Positions 1 to 6,637 of a stretch of DNA of 49,790 nucleotides are shown in pieces. The DNA is from Candidatus Aminicenantes bacterium (GTDB lineage: Bacteria > Acidobacteriota > Aminicenantia > Aminicenantales > UBA4085). Below the pieces are notes generated by a model that saw only the letters and a list, made by a program, of their open reading frames with translations, had not been told where the DNA came from and made no database searches. The translations under genes were made by a program, and so were the position numbers. The stretch is from contig JAPKZJ010000109.1 of assembly GCA_026393855.1 (NCBI GenBank), forward strand, positions 1-49,790, given 5' to 3'. Positions within the stretch are counted from its first letter, which is position 1. Each line of letters begins with the position of its first letter.

Positions 1-1
1 C

Positions 2-265
2 AGCAAGCGCGACCCGAGCGAGCTGGAGGAAGGGGAGGATTGGAAGGTCAATCTCAACCCCCGCTCGCTCGAAATCGTCAAGGACGCCAGGGTCGAGCCG
101 TCGCTGGCCCGGGTCGAACCGGGCCGGAAGGTCCAGTTCGAACGGCTGGGCTACTTCTGTGTGGCCGACAAGGACCGCCGGCCGGAGAAGCCCGTCTTCA
201 ACCGTACCGTGACGCTGCGGGACAGTTGGGCCAAGATCATGAAATCGGGAAAAGAGAACGAGTAA
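2..265 (+). CDS. glnS: Glutaminyl-tRNA synthetase, C-terminal end (5' part outside window)
   Basis: Last 87 residues of a class I glutaminyl-tRNA synthetase, which charges tRNA-Gln in the cytosol. The visible part is the anticodon-binding beta-barrel end. Segments such as VNLNPRSLEIVKDARVEPSL, QFERLGYFC and KPVFNRTVTLRDSW match the conserved GlnRS C-terminus (E. coli ends with KPVFNRTVGLRDTWAK). The frame is read from base 2 and ends at TAA 263-265, close to the natural end of the family, so the protein is not truncated at its C-terminus. The left end of an insertion sequence starts at the very next base. The start codon and catalytic domain lie outside the window. Confidence 0.93.
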   Translation, partial: SKRDPSELEEGEDWKVNLNPRSLEIVKDARVEPSLARVEPGRKVQFERLGYFCVADKDRRPEKPVFNRTVTLRDSWAKIMKSGKENE

Positions 266-280
266 CAGGACTTACCCCAA
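266..280 (+). repeat. IS left terminal inverted repeat
   Basis: CAGGACTTACCCCAA, matched at 14 of 15 positions by the inverted right end at 1704-1718. It abuts the glnS stop codon. Confidence 0.85.
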
Positions 281-373
281 TAAACTGGTCTGAAATCGGC
301 TAAGTTCCAAGAAGCGGACAAGTTGCACGGATTTCGATCTGGAATCGGAAAAATGGGGGAACTTTGAAATAGA

Positions 374-438
374 ATGGGGTCTCTCATCTCAAAAACACGA
401 GGAACTCGTTGGCGCGAGTTTCCCTCTGGAGACCCCAT
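374..438 (+). promoter_or_regulatory. Inverted repeat masking the transposase ribosome-binding site
   Basis: ATGGGGTCTC (374-383) is perfectly complementary to GAGACCCCAT (429-438). The right arm ends directly before the ATG at 439 and contains the only Shine-Dalgarno-like stretch (CTGGAG, 425-430). A transcript entering from outside the IS would fold and hide this site, whereas one starting between the arms would not. IS10 and IS50 of the same broad class use this kind of protection. The arms are seen; the role is inferred. Confidence 0.6.
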
Positions 439-1689
439 ATGGATTCTGCCAGAATCGCCTCCAAAATACGAGCCCAGATTTTACAATTTTCGGGGGAACT
501 TTCACGGGGCTTCCCCAAGGTCCTGGCCCGCTTCGTGGCCGAGATGATTTATGGCATCCAGGCCCGGCAATCGGTCCGGCTGACGGAGGTGAGCCGGGCC
601 TTGGCCGAGCCGATTCCCATCAAGAAGACCGTCGAACGGTTATCCCGACAGCTGCGCAACCCCCGCTTGGCCAGGTGGTTGACGAATCGGTTATTGATGC
701 GGGCGGCCGGGCGGGTTCGGGACCTGACCCTGCTCATCCTGGATCTCTCCGACGTGCACAAGAAGTATGCGCAGAAGATGGAACATCTGGCCACCGTCTG
801 GGACGGCAGCGAGAAGACGAAGAATCGGGGTTACTGGACACTGAACATCGTCGGGGCGGAAACGGGTTCGGCTCAGATCCTGCCTCTCTATGGCCGGCTC
901 TTCTCCCATACGGCGCCCGACTTCCAGAGCGAAAACATCGAGCTGCGGGAGGCCATCGGGAAGGTCTCGGCGAAGACCCAGAAGCGTGGGATCTGGGTCA
1001 TCGATCGAGGCGGAGACCGCGGCTATCTTTATCGTTATCTCTTACATGAGGGCTTGCGGTTCATCATCCGCGTAAGAAGCGACCGCACCGTCCTGACGGA
1101 CCGGGAAGAGTCCGTGTTGGAAGCCGCGCAGGACTGTCCGATGCTGTTCCATGAATACATCGCCCGGGAAGACGGTGATGGGGAAAAGCCGCGCCGGTTG
1201 GAAGTCGGTTATCGCCGGGTCCGCTTGCCGGATCATCCAGACGAGTTGGGGCTGGTCGTGGTCAAAGGCTTCGGCCGGGAGCCGATGATGTTGCTGACGA
1301 ATCTGCGGTTGAAGCGAAGTCGAAAGGTCATCTGGCACATCGTTGAGGCCTATCTGACGCGCTGGCGGATCGAGGAGACGATCCGTTTTATGAAGCAGAG
1401 CTATCAGTTGGAGGACATCCGGGTGTTGAAGTACAGCCGGCTGCAGAACATGATGGCTCTCTTGGTGGCGGTCCTGTACTTCACGGCCATTTATCTGGGA
1501 ATCAAAATGAAGCTGAGGGTCTTGTCGAAACATCTGGTCCGAGCGGCTCGTCGAGTGTTCGGCATCCCAGACTTCCGGCTCTACGCGCTGGCCGACGGCA
1601 TCAAGCAGGTCCTCTTCAACCGCACCCGAGGACCAGGCACTTCGCCCAGACAGCCCCCGCCGTCCGTCTTCCAGCGACTACTCTTCTAA
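439..1689 (+). CDS. IS4-family DDE transposase
   Basis: A 416-residue DDE transposase that would cut and join the element's ends. The three acidic positions are visible: Asp in LILDLSDV, Asp in WVIDRGGDRG, and Glu in YLTRWRIEETIRFMK. The last matches the IS4-family Y-(2)-R-(3)-E-(6)-K signature exactly. The ATG at 439 is preferred over an in-frame ATG at 409, because the earlier one lies in the loop of the inverted repeat and lacks a ribosome site. The C-terminus is basic and proline-rich. No frameshift or internal stop is seen, so the gene appears intact. It is the only transposase in the window. Confidence 0.92.
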   Translation: MDSARIASKIRAQILQFSGELSRGFPKVLARFVAEMIYGIQARQSVRLTEVSRALAEPIPIKKTVERLSRQLRNPRLARWLTNRLLMRAAGRVRDLTLLILDLSDVHKKYAQKMEHLATVWDGSEKTKNRGYWTLNIVGAETGSAQILPLYGRLFSHTAPDFQSENIELREAIGKVSAKTQKRGIWVIDRGGDRGYLYRYLLHEGLRFIIRVRSDRTVLTDREESVLEAAQDCPMLFHEYIAREDGDGEKPRRLEVGYRRVRLPDHPDELGLVVVKGFGREPMMLLTNLRLKRSRKVIWHIVEAYLTRWRIEETIRFMKQSYQLEDIRVLKYSRLQNMMALLVAVLYFTAIYLGIKMKLRVLSKHLVRAARRVFGIPDFRLYALADGIKQVLFNRTRGPGTSPRQPPPSVFQRLLF

Positions 1690-1703
1690 AAACTGAAAAT
1701 ATT

Positions 1704-1718
1704 TTGGGGTAACTCCTG
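1704..1718 (-). repeat. IS right terminal inverted repeat
   Basis: Read on the minus strand this is CAGGAGTTACCCCAA, the partner of 266-280. It starts 14 bases after the transposase stop codon. Confidence 0.85.
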
Positions 1719-1731
1719 GCCGAGTGACGGC

Positions 1732-1761
1732 TTGACACTACCCGGCGACTGCTGTTAAGGT
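1732..1761 (+). promoter_or_regulatory. Candidate sigma70-type promoter for accB-accC
   Basis: TTGACA (1732-1737), an 18-base spacer and TAAGGT (1756-1761). It lies just outside the IS right end and about 80 bases before accB. The -35 box is perfect; the -10 box is weak. Confidence 0.5.
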
Positions 1762-1838
1762 AAATAGGCGTTCTAGCCGATCATTCGGGAAAAATGAAGA
1801 AAACAAAGGAGATTCCCATATCTCCCGAGGAGAGTTGC

Positions 1839-2321
1839 ATGACCCCCAAGATCGATTTCGATGAAATCACCAAGGTCATCAAGTTGCTCGAAGACCGCGA
1901 TTTGGCGGAATTCGAGCTTGAAATCGAAGGCTTCAAGATCAAGATCAGCCGAAACGCGCATGTCGTCTACGCCCCCGTCAATCAGCCGACGCCCGCTCAC
2001 CAGGGCGCGGCCCGAACCGATGGGGGAGGCGGGATGGCCAACCCGCTGATGCCGCCGCCCGCCGAGCCCAAGGGCAACGTCCATCACGTGACCTCGCCGA
2101 TCGTCGGCACCTTCTACCGCGCGCCCTCCCCCAGCTCGCCGCCCTTCGTGGACGTCGGCGACCCGGTCAAGAAGAAACAGACGCTCTGCATCGTCGAGGC
2201 CATGAAGCTGATGAACGAGATCGAGTGCGACATCGACGGCACCGTCAAGGAAATCTTCGTCGAGAACGGCAAGCCCGTCGAATTCGGGCAGAAGCTCTTC
2301 GCCATCGTCCCCAACGCGTGA
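1839..2321 (+). CDS. accB: Acetyl-CoA carboxylase biotin carboxyl carrier protein
   Basis: Carries biotin between the biotin carboxylase and the carboxyltransferase of acetyl-CoA carboxylase, the first step of fatty-acid synthesis. The 160-residue length is typical (E. coli 156). An N-terminal region with [19 protein letters not shown] is followed by a Pro/Gly/Ala-rich linker (about 48-80) and a biotinyl domain (about 82-158). Lys123 in [11 protein letters not shown] is the biotin attachment site. The ATG at 1839 is chosen because GAGGAG lies just upstream (1828-1833) and the protein then begins as the family does. An in-frame ATG at 1794 would add 15 atypical residues. accC follows after six bases, so the two are co-transcribed. 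Confidence 0.95.
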   Translation: MTPKIDFDEITKVIKLLEDRDLAEFELEIEGFKIKISRNAHVVYAPVNQPTPAHQGAARTDGGGGMANPLMPPPAEPKGNVHHVTSPIVGTFYRAPSPSSPPFVDVGDPVKKKQTLCIVEAMKLMNEIECDIDGTVKEIFVENGKPVEFGQKLFAIVPNA

Positions 2322-2327
2322 GGCCCC

Positions 2328-3683
2328 ATGTTTTCGAAGATTCTCATCGCCAACCGTGGTGAGATCGCCCTGCGGGTGATCCGGGCCGCCCGGGAGCTCG
2401 GCATCAAGACCGTGGCGGTCTATTCCGACGTCGACCGGAATTCCCTCCACACCATGCTGGCCGACGAGAAATACTGCATCGGCCCGGCCGCCGCCCGCGA
2501 CAGCTATCTGAACATCCCCAACCTGCTGAGCGTGGCCGAGATCTCCAAGGCCGACGCCATCCACCCCGGTTACGGCTTCCTGGCCGAGAACGCCCGCTTC
2601 GCCGAGATCTGCGAGACCTCGGGCCTGACCTTCATCGGCCCGCCGGCCTCCATCATCCGGATGATGGGCGACAAGAACCGGGCCCGCCAGGAGATGGGCA
2701 AGGCCAAGCTGCCGCTCATCCCGGGCAGCGACAAGATCCTCGAGGACGCGGCCGAAGCCAAGCTGGTGGCCCAGAAGATCGGCTACCCCGTCATCATCAA
2801 GGCCGCGGCCGGCGGCGGCGGCAAAGGCATGCGCATCTGCCGCAATTCGAACCACCTGGAAGAGCAATTCCCCATCGCCCAGAACGAGGCCAAAACGGCC
2901 TTCGGCGACCCCTCGCTGTACATCGAGAAGTACATCACCGGGGCCCACCACATCGAAATCCAAATCATCGGCGGCCAAAAGGGCGAGATCATCGCCTTCG
3001 CCGAGCGCGAGTGCTCGGTCCAGCGCAAGTACCAGAAAGTCATCGAGGAGACGCCCTCCCCCTTCGTCGACGACCGACTCCGCAAGCGGATGATGAAGGC
3101 CGTCGAGGACGCCGCCGAGCACATCGGCTACGAGAGCCTGGGCACCTTCGAGTTCCTGGTCGACGAGGACAAGAAGTTCTACTTCATGGAGGCCAACACC
3201 CGGGTCCAGGTGGAGCATCCCATCACCGAGATGGTCTACGGCATCAACCTGGTCAAGGCTCAGATCCGGGTGGCGGCCGGCGAGAAGATCAACTTCCCCT
3301 TCGACCTGGAGATCCGCGGCCACGCCATCGAATGCCGGATCAACGCCGAGGACCCGACGACCTTCGCCCCCTCGCCCGGCAAACTCGAATTCCTGGTCCT
3401 GCCCGGCGGCGAGGGCATCCGGGTGGACTCGGCCGCCTACGGCGGCTGGGTCATCCCGCCGACCTACGACTCGCTGGTGGCCAAGATCATCGCTTACGCT
3501 CCGACCCGCTATCTGGCCATCAAGAAGATGCAAACCGCCCTGGAGATGACCACTATCGTGGGCATCAAGACGAACATCCCGCTGCACCTGGCCATCCTGG
3601 CCAACTCGGACTTCCAGAACGGCAACTACGACACCCAGTTCCTGGAAAAGTTTCTGGCCAAGAAGGCCAACGGCGGGACGTAA
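2328..3683 (+). CDS. accC: Acetyl-CoA carboxylase, biotin carboxylase subunit
   Basis: Uses ATP and bicarbonate to carboxylate biotin on AccB. It is 451 residues (E. coli 449) with the full domain order: an N-terminal fold (MFSKILIANRGEIALRVIRA), an ATP-grasp domain with the glycine loop AAAGGGGKGM at about 159-168, and a C-terminal domain. Catalytic positions are intact: Lys116, Lys158, His208, Glu275, Glu288, Asn290 and Arg292 in MEANTRVQVEHP. It pairs with accB in a two-gene operon; carboxyltransferase genes are not in the window. Its stop codon abuts repeat copy 1. A pyruvate or propionyl-CoA carboxylase subunit is possible, but adjacency to accB favours acetyl-CoA carboxylase. Confidence 0.95.
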   Translation: MFSKILIANRGEIALRVIRAARELGIKTVAVYSDVDRNSLHTMLADEKYCIGPAAARDSYLNIPNLLSVAEISKADAIHPGYGFLAENARFAEICETSGLTFIGPPASIIRMMGDKNRARQEMGKAKLPLIPGSDKILEDAAEAKLVAQKIGYPVIIKAAAGGGGKGMRICRNSNHLEEQFPIAQNEAKTAFGDPSLYIEKYITGAHHIEIQIIGGQKGEIIAFAERECSVQRKYQKVIEETPSPFVDDRLRKRMMKAVEDAAEHIGYESLGTFEFLVDEDKKFYFMEANTRVQVEHPITEMVYGINLVKAQIRVAAGEKINFPFDLEIRGHAIECRINAEDPTTFAPSPGKLEFLVLPGGEGIRVDSAAYGGWVIPPTYDSLVAKIIAYAPTRYLAIKKMQTALEMTTIVGIKTNIPLHLAILANSDFQNGNYDTQFLEKFLAKKANGGT

Positions 3684-4025
3684 ATCGGTATCGTTCCCCA
3701 TTCTCGGAGCCTGCGGGGCGGTATCCGGCCCGGCGGCTTCGGGCTCTACTCGTCTTTTTCCACAGCTCTCCTCGGCGCCTCGGAACTCCGCATTTAAGAT
3801 CGCCCGGTATCGTTGCCCACCCAATCCGTTTCGATAACGAGAGATGGTCGCGTGCTCAAACAGCCCTCGGCACATGCAGCCGAAGGCGCTAACATATCCC
3901 CGCCTTCGAAGGCGGGGTAGGGGTGGTGATATCAATGAGAATAAAAGTGTTGTGCGCCTTCGGAATAAAAAGCTTTTCCTTCGCCCTGCGCAACGAACCT
4001 CCGAGAATGGGAAACGAAATCGATT
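3684..4025 (+). repeat. Mosaic intergenic repeat, copy 1 (module type B)
   Basis: Fills the whole space between the convergent accC and LecA-like genes. The ends form an inverted repeat of about 26 bases: 3684-3709 against 4000-4025, sharing CCATTCTCGGAG and its complement. Inside are a left module also found in copies 2 and 5 (ending in TTTCCACAGCTCTC), the invariant core CTCAAACAGCCCTCGGC (3855-3871), and a right module shared only with copy 4. That module includes the perfect 20-base palindrome 3898-3917 and the run GGTGGTGATATCAATGAGA. No gene is recognised inside. A MITE-like or REP-like element, possibly forming terminators, is the best description. Confidence 0.85.
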
Positions 4026-4577
4026 TTACCCCCGGGGTGGGGGTTTTCGGTAAATCCGGACGACGAACTCTCCCGTATTGTCGCCGGTGATGTTTTCGTT
4101 GACGCCCAGCATCAGCTTGCCTTCCTCGGGCATCGACGCCAGAACCCCCTTGCCGATGGCGAAGCGCTCGCCGTACCGGCGCTCGGTCTTTTCCTTGGTC
4201 TGCTTGTCCTCGATCACATCGACCCGGAAGACGACCATCCCGATCAGGCTGCCCAGGTTCTTGTCGGGCAGGGGCTGCTGCATCGTCCGCAGGGCCAGGC
4301 CCTCGGGCCCGCAGGTTGCCACGGGATTGTTCTTCTGGATGCAGATCGATCCCTCGGCCTCGAAATAGAACTCGTCGCCCAGCTTGACCTGCAGTCCGGT
4401 GTCGGTCCAGGCTGCGCTGCCGGCCTGGGTGATCGTTTTGATCAGGACGAAGCTTTCGGGGGGACCGGTCTGCGCGGCAGGGGGCGTCGGAGGCGGCTCC
4501 TGCCCCGCCAGGGGCGGGACCAGAACGAGGAGCAGCGCGGCGAGGAGAAAGCTTGCAGCAGGTCCGATGTTCCTCAT
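4026..4577 (-). CDS. Exported protein with LecA (PA-IL)-like sugar-binding domain
   Basis: A 183-residue protein with an N-terminal signal peptide (hydrophobic residues 8-24, then LAGQE) and a Pro-rich linker. One beta-sandwich domain covers about 45-180. LKLGDEF-type and EFYFEAEGSICIQ segments, then NLGSLIGMV and GKLMLGVNENITGDNTGEF, resemble the PA-IL/LecA galactose-binding fold, whose C-terminal N-D-N-x-G pattern binds calcium and sugar. Binding to a sugar is inferred from that resemblance. A strong GGGAGG ribosome site lies before the start. It follows suhB after 53 bases on the same strand. Its stop codon lies at the edge of repeat copy 1. Confidence 0.65.
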   Translation of the reverse strand: MRNIGPAASFLLAALLLVLVPPLAGQEPPPTPPAAQTGPPESFVLIKTITQAGSAAWTDTGLQVKLGDEFYFEAEGSICIQKNNPVATCGPEGLALRTMQQPLPDKNLGSLIGMVVFRVDVIEDKQTKEKTERRYGERFAIGKGVLASMPEEGKLMLGVNENITGDNTGEFVVRIYRKPPPRG

Positions 4578-4630
4578 GGCGAACCTCCCGGATCATCGCT
4601 CGTCCCGGCGGGGGTCGGGCCCGAGCGCGG

Positions 4631-5410
4631 CTATTTCGGCTTCAGAACGGAAAGCATGGCCTCGTGGACGAGGCCGTTGCTGGCGCAGACTTCGGGGCGA
4701 TAGATGTCGACGGGCCGGCCGTCGAAATCCGTGATCCGACCGCCCGCTTCCCGGACGATGACGGCGCCGGCGGCCGTGTCCCAGGGGCTCAGCTTGAGCT
4801 CCCAGAACCCGTCGAAGCGGCCGCAGGCCACGAAGCAGAGGTCCAGGGCGGCCGAGCCGCAGCGCCGGATGCCTTGGCAGCGCATGACCATCCGCTCATG
4901 CTCGTCGATGTTGCAGCGGGTGGTCCAGACGTCGTAGCCGAATCCGGTGGCTAGGAGGGCGTGGCCCAAATCGGCCGTCGGCGAGATGCGGATGGGCGAG
5001 CCGTTGTGGAAAGCCCCGCCGCCTCTCTCGGCCCAGAACAGATCGCCGGTCATGGGATTGTGAACGACGCCCGCGGCCAGGTCGCCCCCTTTCTCCAGCC
5101 CGATCGAGACGCAGAAGACGGGCAGCTTGTGGGCGAAATTGGTCGTTCCGTCAAGGGGATCGATGACCCAGCGGAACTCGGCCCCGGAGAAGGATTTGAC
5201 TCCCTCCTCGGCCAGGAAATCATGCCCGGGGAAGGCCTTGGACAGGCGATCGATAATCAAGGCCTGGGCCAGGGTATCGGCCTCGGTGACGAGGTTGATC
5301 TCGCCTTTGTACCGGATTTCGGTCAAGCGATGGTATCTCTCCCGGAGAAGAGATCCCGCCTCGAGGGCGATCCCCCGCGCGGTCTCCAAATACGCCGTTA
5401 GCTCGCTCAT
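4631..5410 (-). CDS. suhB: Inositol monophosphatase family protein
   Basis: A magnesium-dependent phosphatase of the IMPase/SuhB family (259 residues, typical 260-270) that hydrolyses inositol-1-phosphate or related sugar phosphates in the cytosol. Metal-binding motifs are intact: AEEG (about 67-70), WVIDPLDGTTNFAHKLP (81-97) and SPWDTAAGAVIVREAGG (208-224). The start at 5410 has no Shine-Dalgarno sequence. A -10-like TAAAAT ends only ten bases before the ATG, which suggests a leaderless or near-leaderless message. It lies upstream of the LecA-like gene on the minus strand and is separated from lepB by repeat copy 2. The exact substrate cannot be told from sequence. Confidence 0.88.
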   Translation of the reverse strand: MSELTAYLETARGIALEAGSLLRERYHRLTEIRYKGEINLVTEADTLAQALIIDRLSKAFPGHDFLAEEGVKSFSGAEFRWVIDPLDGTTNFAHKLPVFCVSIGLEKGGDLAAGVVHNPMTGDLFWAERGGGAFHNGSPIRISPTADLGHALLATGFGYDVWTTRCNIDEHERMVMRCQGIRRCGSAALDLCFVACGRFDGFWELKLSPWDTAAGAVIVREAGGRITDFDGRPVDIYRPEVCASNGLVHEAMLSVLKPK

Positions 5411-5420
5411 GGCAGCGGGT

Positions 5421-5426
5421 ATTTTA
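5421..5426 (-). promoter_or_regulatory. Candidate -10 box for leaderless suhB message
   Basis: TAAAAT on the minus strand ends ten bases before the suhB ATG. No good -35 box and no ribosome-binding site are visible. The transcription start would fall within a few bases of the start codon. Confidence 0.4.
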
Positions 5427-5484
5427 CCATAAACACCTCATAGACCATTGGCACACCAATCCTATTTATAGGGTTCTTCGCCTA

Positions 5485-5772
5485 ATTCCGGGAAGGGCGG
5501 TTCGGGATGTCGACCCGGCGGCTTCGGGCTCTTTTCGCCTTTTCCCACAGCTCTCTTCGGCGCCTCGAAACTGCGCATTCCAGATTGTCCGATTTGGGAG
5601 ACCACCCACTCTGTTTCGATTCCGTTTGGTGGTCGCGTGCTCAAACAGCCCTCGGCGCCTGGCCAGAGCCAGGTTCCCTCAGAGAGTTGTGGAAAAAGGC
5701 GCCGCCCTCGCAATTTCGCCGTTGGCCAACACCCCTAACCGCGTTCATTTCCCGGAGATGGGAGATGAGCCT
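5485..5772 (+). repeat. Mosaic intergenic repeat, copy 2 (module type A)
   Basis: Occupies most of the lepB-suhB intergenic space. The left end is ATTCCGGGAAGGGCGG; the right end, inverted, is related (CCGGGAAA...CGCGGTT). Internally it has the left module (CGGCTTCGGGCTCTTTTCGCC, then TTTCCCACAGCTCTCTTCGG), the core CTCAAACAGCCCTCGGC (5640-5656), a short GCCTGGCC/GGCCAGAG-like hairpin and the type A right module (AGAGTTGTGGAAAAAGGCGC, then CAATTTCGCCGTTGGCC). The type A right module is also in copies 3 and 5 but not in copies 1 and 4, where a different block sits at the same place. The nearly continuous open frame across it is not conserved between copies, so it is treated as non-coding. Confidence 0.85.
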
Positions 5773-5801
5773 AATTATTCCGCACCGTGGCAGACTGGCC
5801 T

Positions 5802-6497
5802 CTAATGAACGACCTTGAGAATGCGATTTAAGCGAGCCCGAGTGAAGAAGCCGGCGAATTTCTTGAGCCGATCGGCCAAGCCTGTCTTTAGATATGCTCC
5901 AGATTCGGCAGCGTACGAGAAATAGATGACCCAGGGTCTCCCCTTGAGGTTGGCCTTGGGAACAAAACCCCAATACCGGCTGTCCTCGCTGTTATCTCGA
6001 TTATCCCCCATAGCAAAGATCGAATCGGGAGGGACGGTGATGGGGCCAAAATTGTCGCGTCGTGAGTCCTCGGCCGAGTCATAGATGCGGGGATCGATAT
6101 GGCGTTTATAGAGTTCTTCAATAGGCTTATCGTTGACGAAAACCTGTTTTTTTATGATTTCGATCTTATCGCCCGGGAGGCCGATAACCCTCTTAACATA
6201 ATCCTTGCTTAGCTCATTAGGGTATTTGAAGACGATAATATCTTGTCGCCTAACAGGCCTCTTGGGTAGGACCCATTGGTCAATCCCGTTGCTCACATTG
6301 CGGTATGCCATCTTATTGACAAGAAGAAAATCACCCACAAGCAAGTTCGGTTCCATCGATCCAGTCGGAATCTGGAACGCCTGGACAACGAAGGTCATGA
6401 CGAAGAACACAAAGACCGCTGTCTCGATAATAAGCTCAAAATACTCTCGAAACGGCTTTGGGCTCTTTTTATTTCTTTCTCTTCTCATCTTGTTCAT
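5802..6497 (-). CDS. lepB: Signal peptidase I
   Basis: Removes signal peptides from exported proteins at the outer face of the inner membrane. It is 231 residues with one N-terminal membrane helix (about 22-42) and the catalytic Ser47 in IPTGSMEPNLLVGD. The general base is Lys102 in DYVKRVIGLPGD, and box E is GDNRDNSEDSRYWGF. The start is uncertain among a GTG at 6506 and ATGs at 6497 and 6488, all next to a GGTGGGGGG stretch; 6497 is used. Base composition is unlike its neighbours: 6181-6240 is 37% G+C by count, and the upstream region is lower still. Recent acquisition or relaxed composition is possible, though the protein looks fully functional. Confidence 0.94.
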   Translation of the reverse strand: MNKMRRERNKKSPKPFREYFELIIETAVFVFFVMTFVVQAFQIPTGSMEPNLLVGDFLLVNKMAYRNVSNGIDQWVLPKRPVRRQDIIVFKYPNELSKDYVKRVIGLPGDKIEIIKKQVFVNDKPIEELYKRHIDPRIYDSAEDSRRDNFGPITVPPDSIFAMGDNRDNSEDSRYWGFVPKANLKGRPWVIYFSYAAESGAYLKTGLADRLKKFAGFFTRARLNRILKVVH

Positions 6498-6637
6498 ACC
6501 CCCCACCCGCTCGAACTAAATCTTTTGATATTAAATCAGAATTAAATAGTACTTTCAATTGATCTTACATCAAGTCAACTGAAAGAAAATATCCTAGAGA
6601 TCTGAATGGGGATTGTATTTCAGAAAAGGAATAAAGG
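6498..6637. other. AT-rich spacer between feoB and lepB
   Basis: No gene. The 60 bases 6541-6600 are 27% G+C by count, against a strongly GC-rich window. On the minus strand a TTGATG (16-base spacer) TACTAT pair could be the lepB promoter. No hairpin terminator was found after feoB, so read-through into lepB is possible. Confidence 0.5.

Larger units (their letters stand above)
266..1718 (+). mobile_element. IS4-family insertion sequence, complete, 1,453 bp
   Basis: One transposase gene is flanked by imperfect terminal inverted repeats. The left end reads CAGGACTTACCCCAA (266-280). The right end (1704-1718), read inward on the opposite strand, is CAGGAGTTACCCCAA, so 14 of 15 positions agree. 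The element begins one base after the glnS stop codon and ends about 75 bases before the -35 candidate region and start of accB. A direct target duplication is not clear: CGAGTAA (259-265) and CGAGTGA (1721-1727) are similar but offset by two bases. The transposase frame is open, so the element may be active. The IS4 assignment rests on the transposase signature. Confidence 0.88.

Noticed and set aside
259-1727. Clean target-site duplication around the IS
   Set aside because: CGAGTAA and CGAGTGA differ at one position and the right copy is offset two bases from the terminal repeat, so it is not claimed as a feature.
1773-3935. A 720-codon minus-strand frame across accB-accC
   Set aside because: Mirror of the strongly conserved AccB/AccC frames; no domain and no ribosome site.
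5507-5818. Open frame of 103 codons through repeat copy 2 (similar ones in copies 1, 4 and 5)
   Set aside because: The frame is interrupted or shifted differently in each copy, and similarity is at DNA level with insertions not in multiples of three. Non-coding is the simpler reading.
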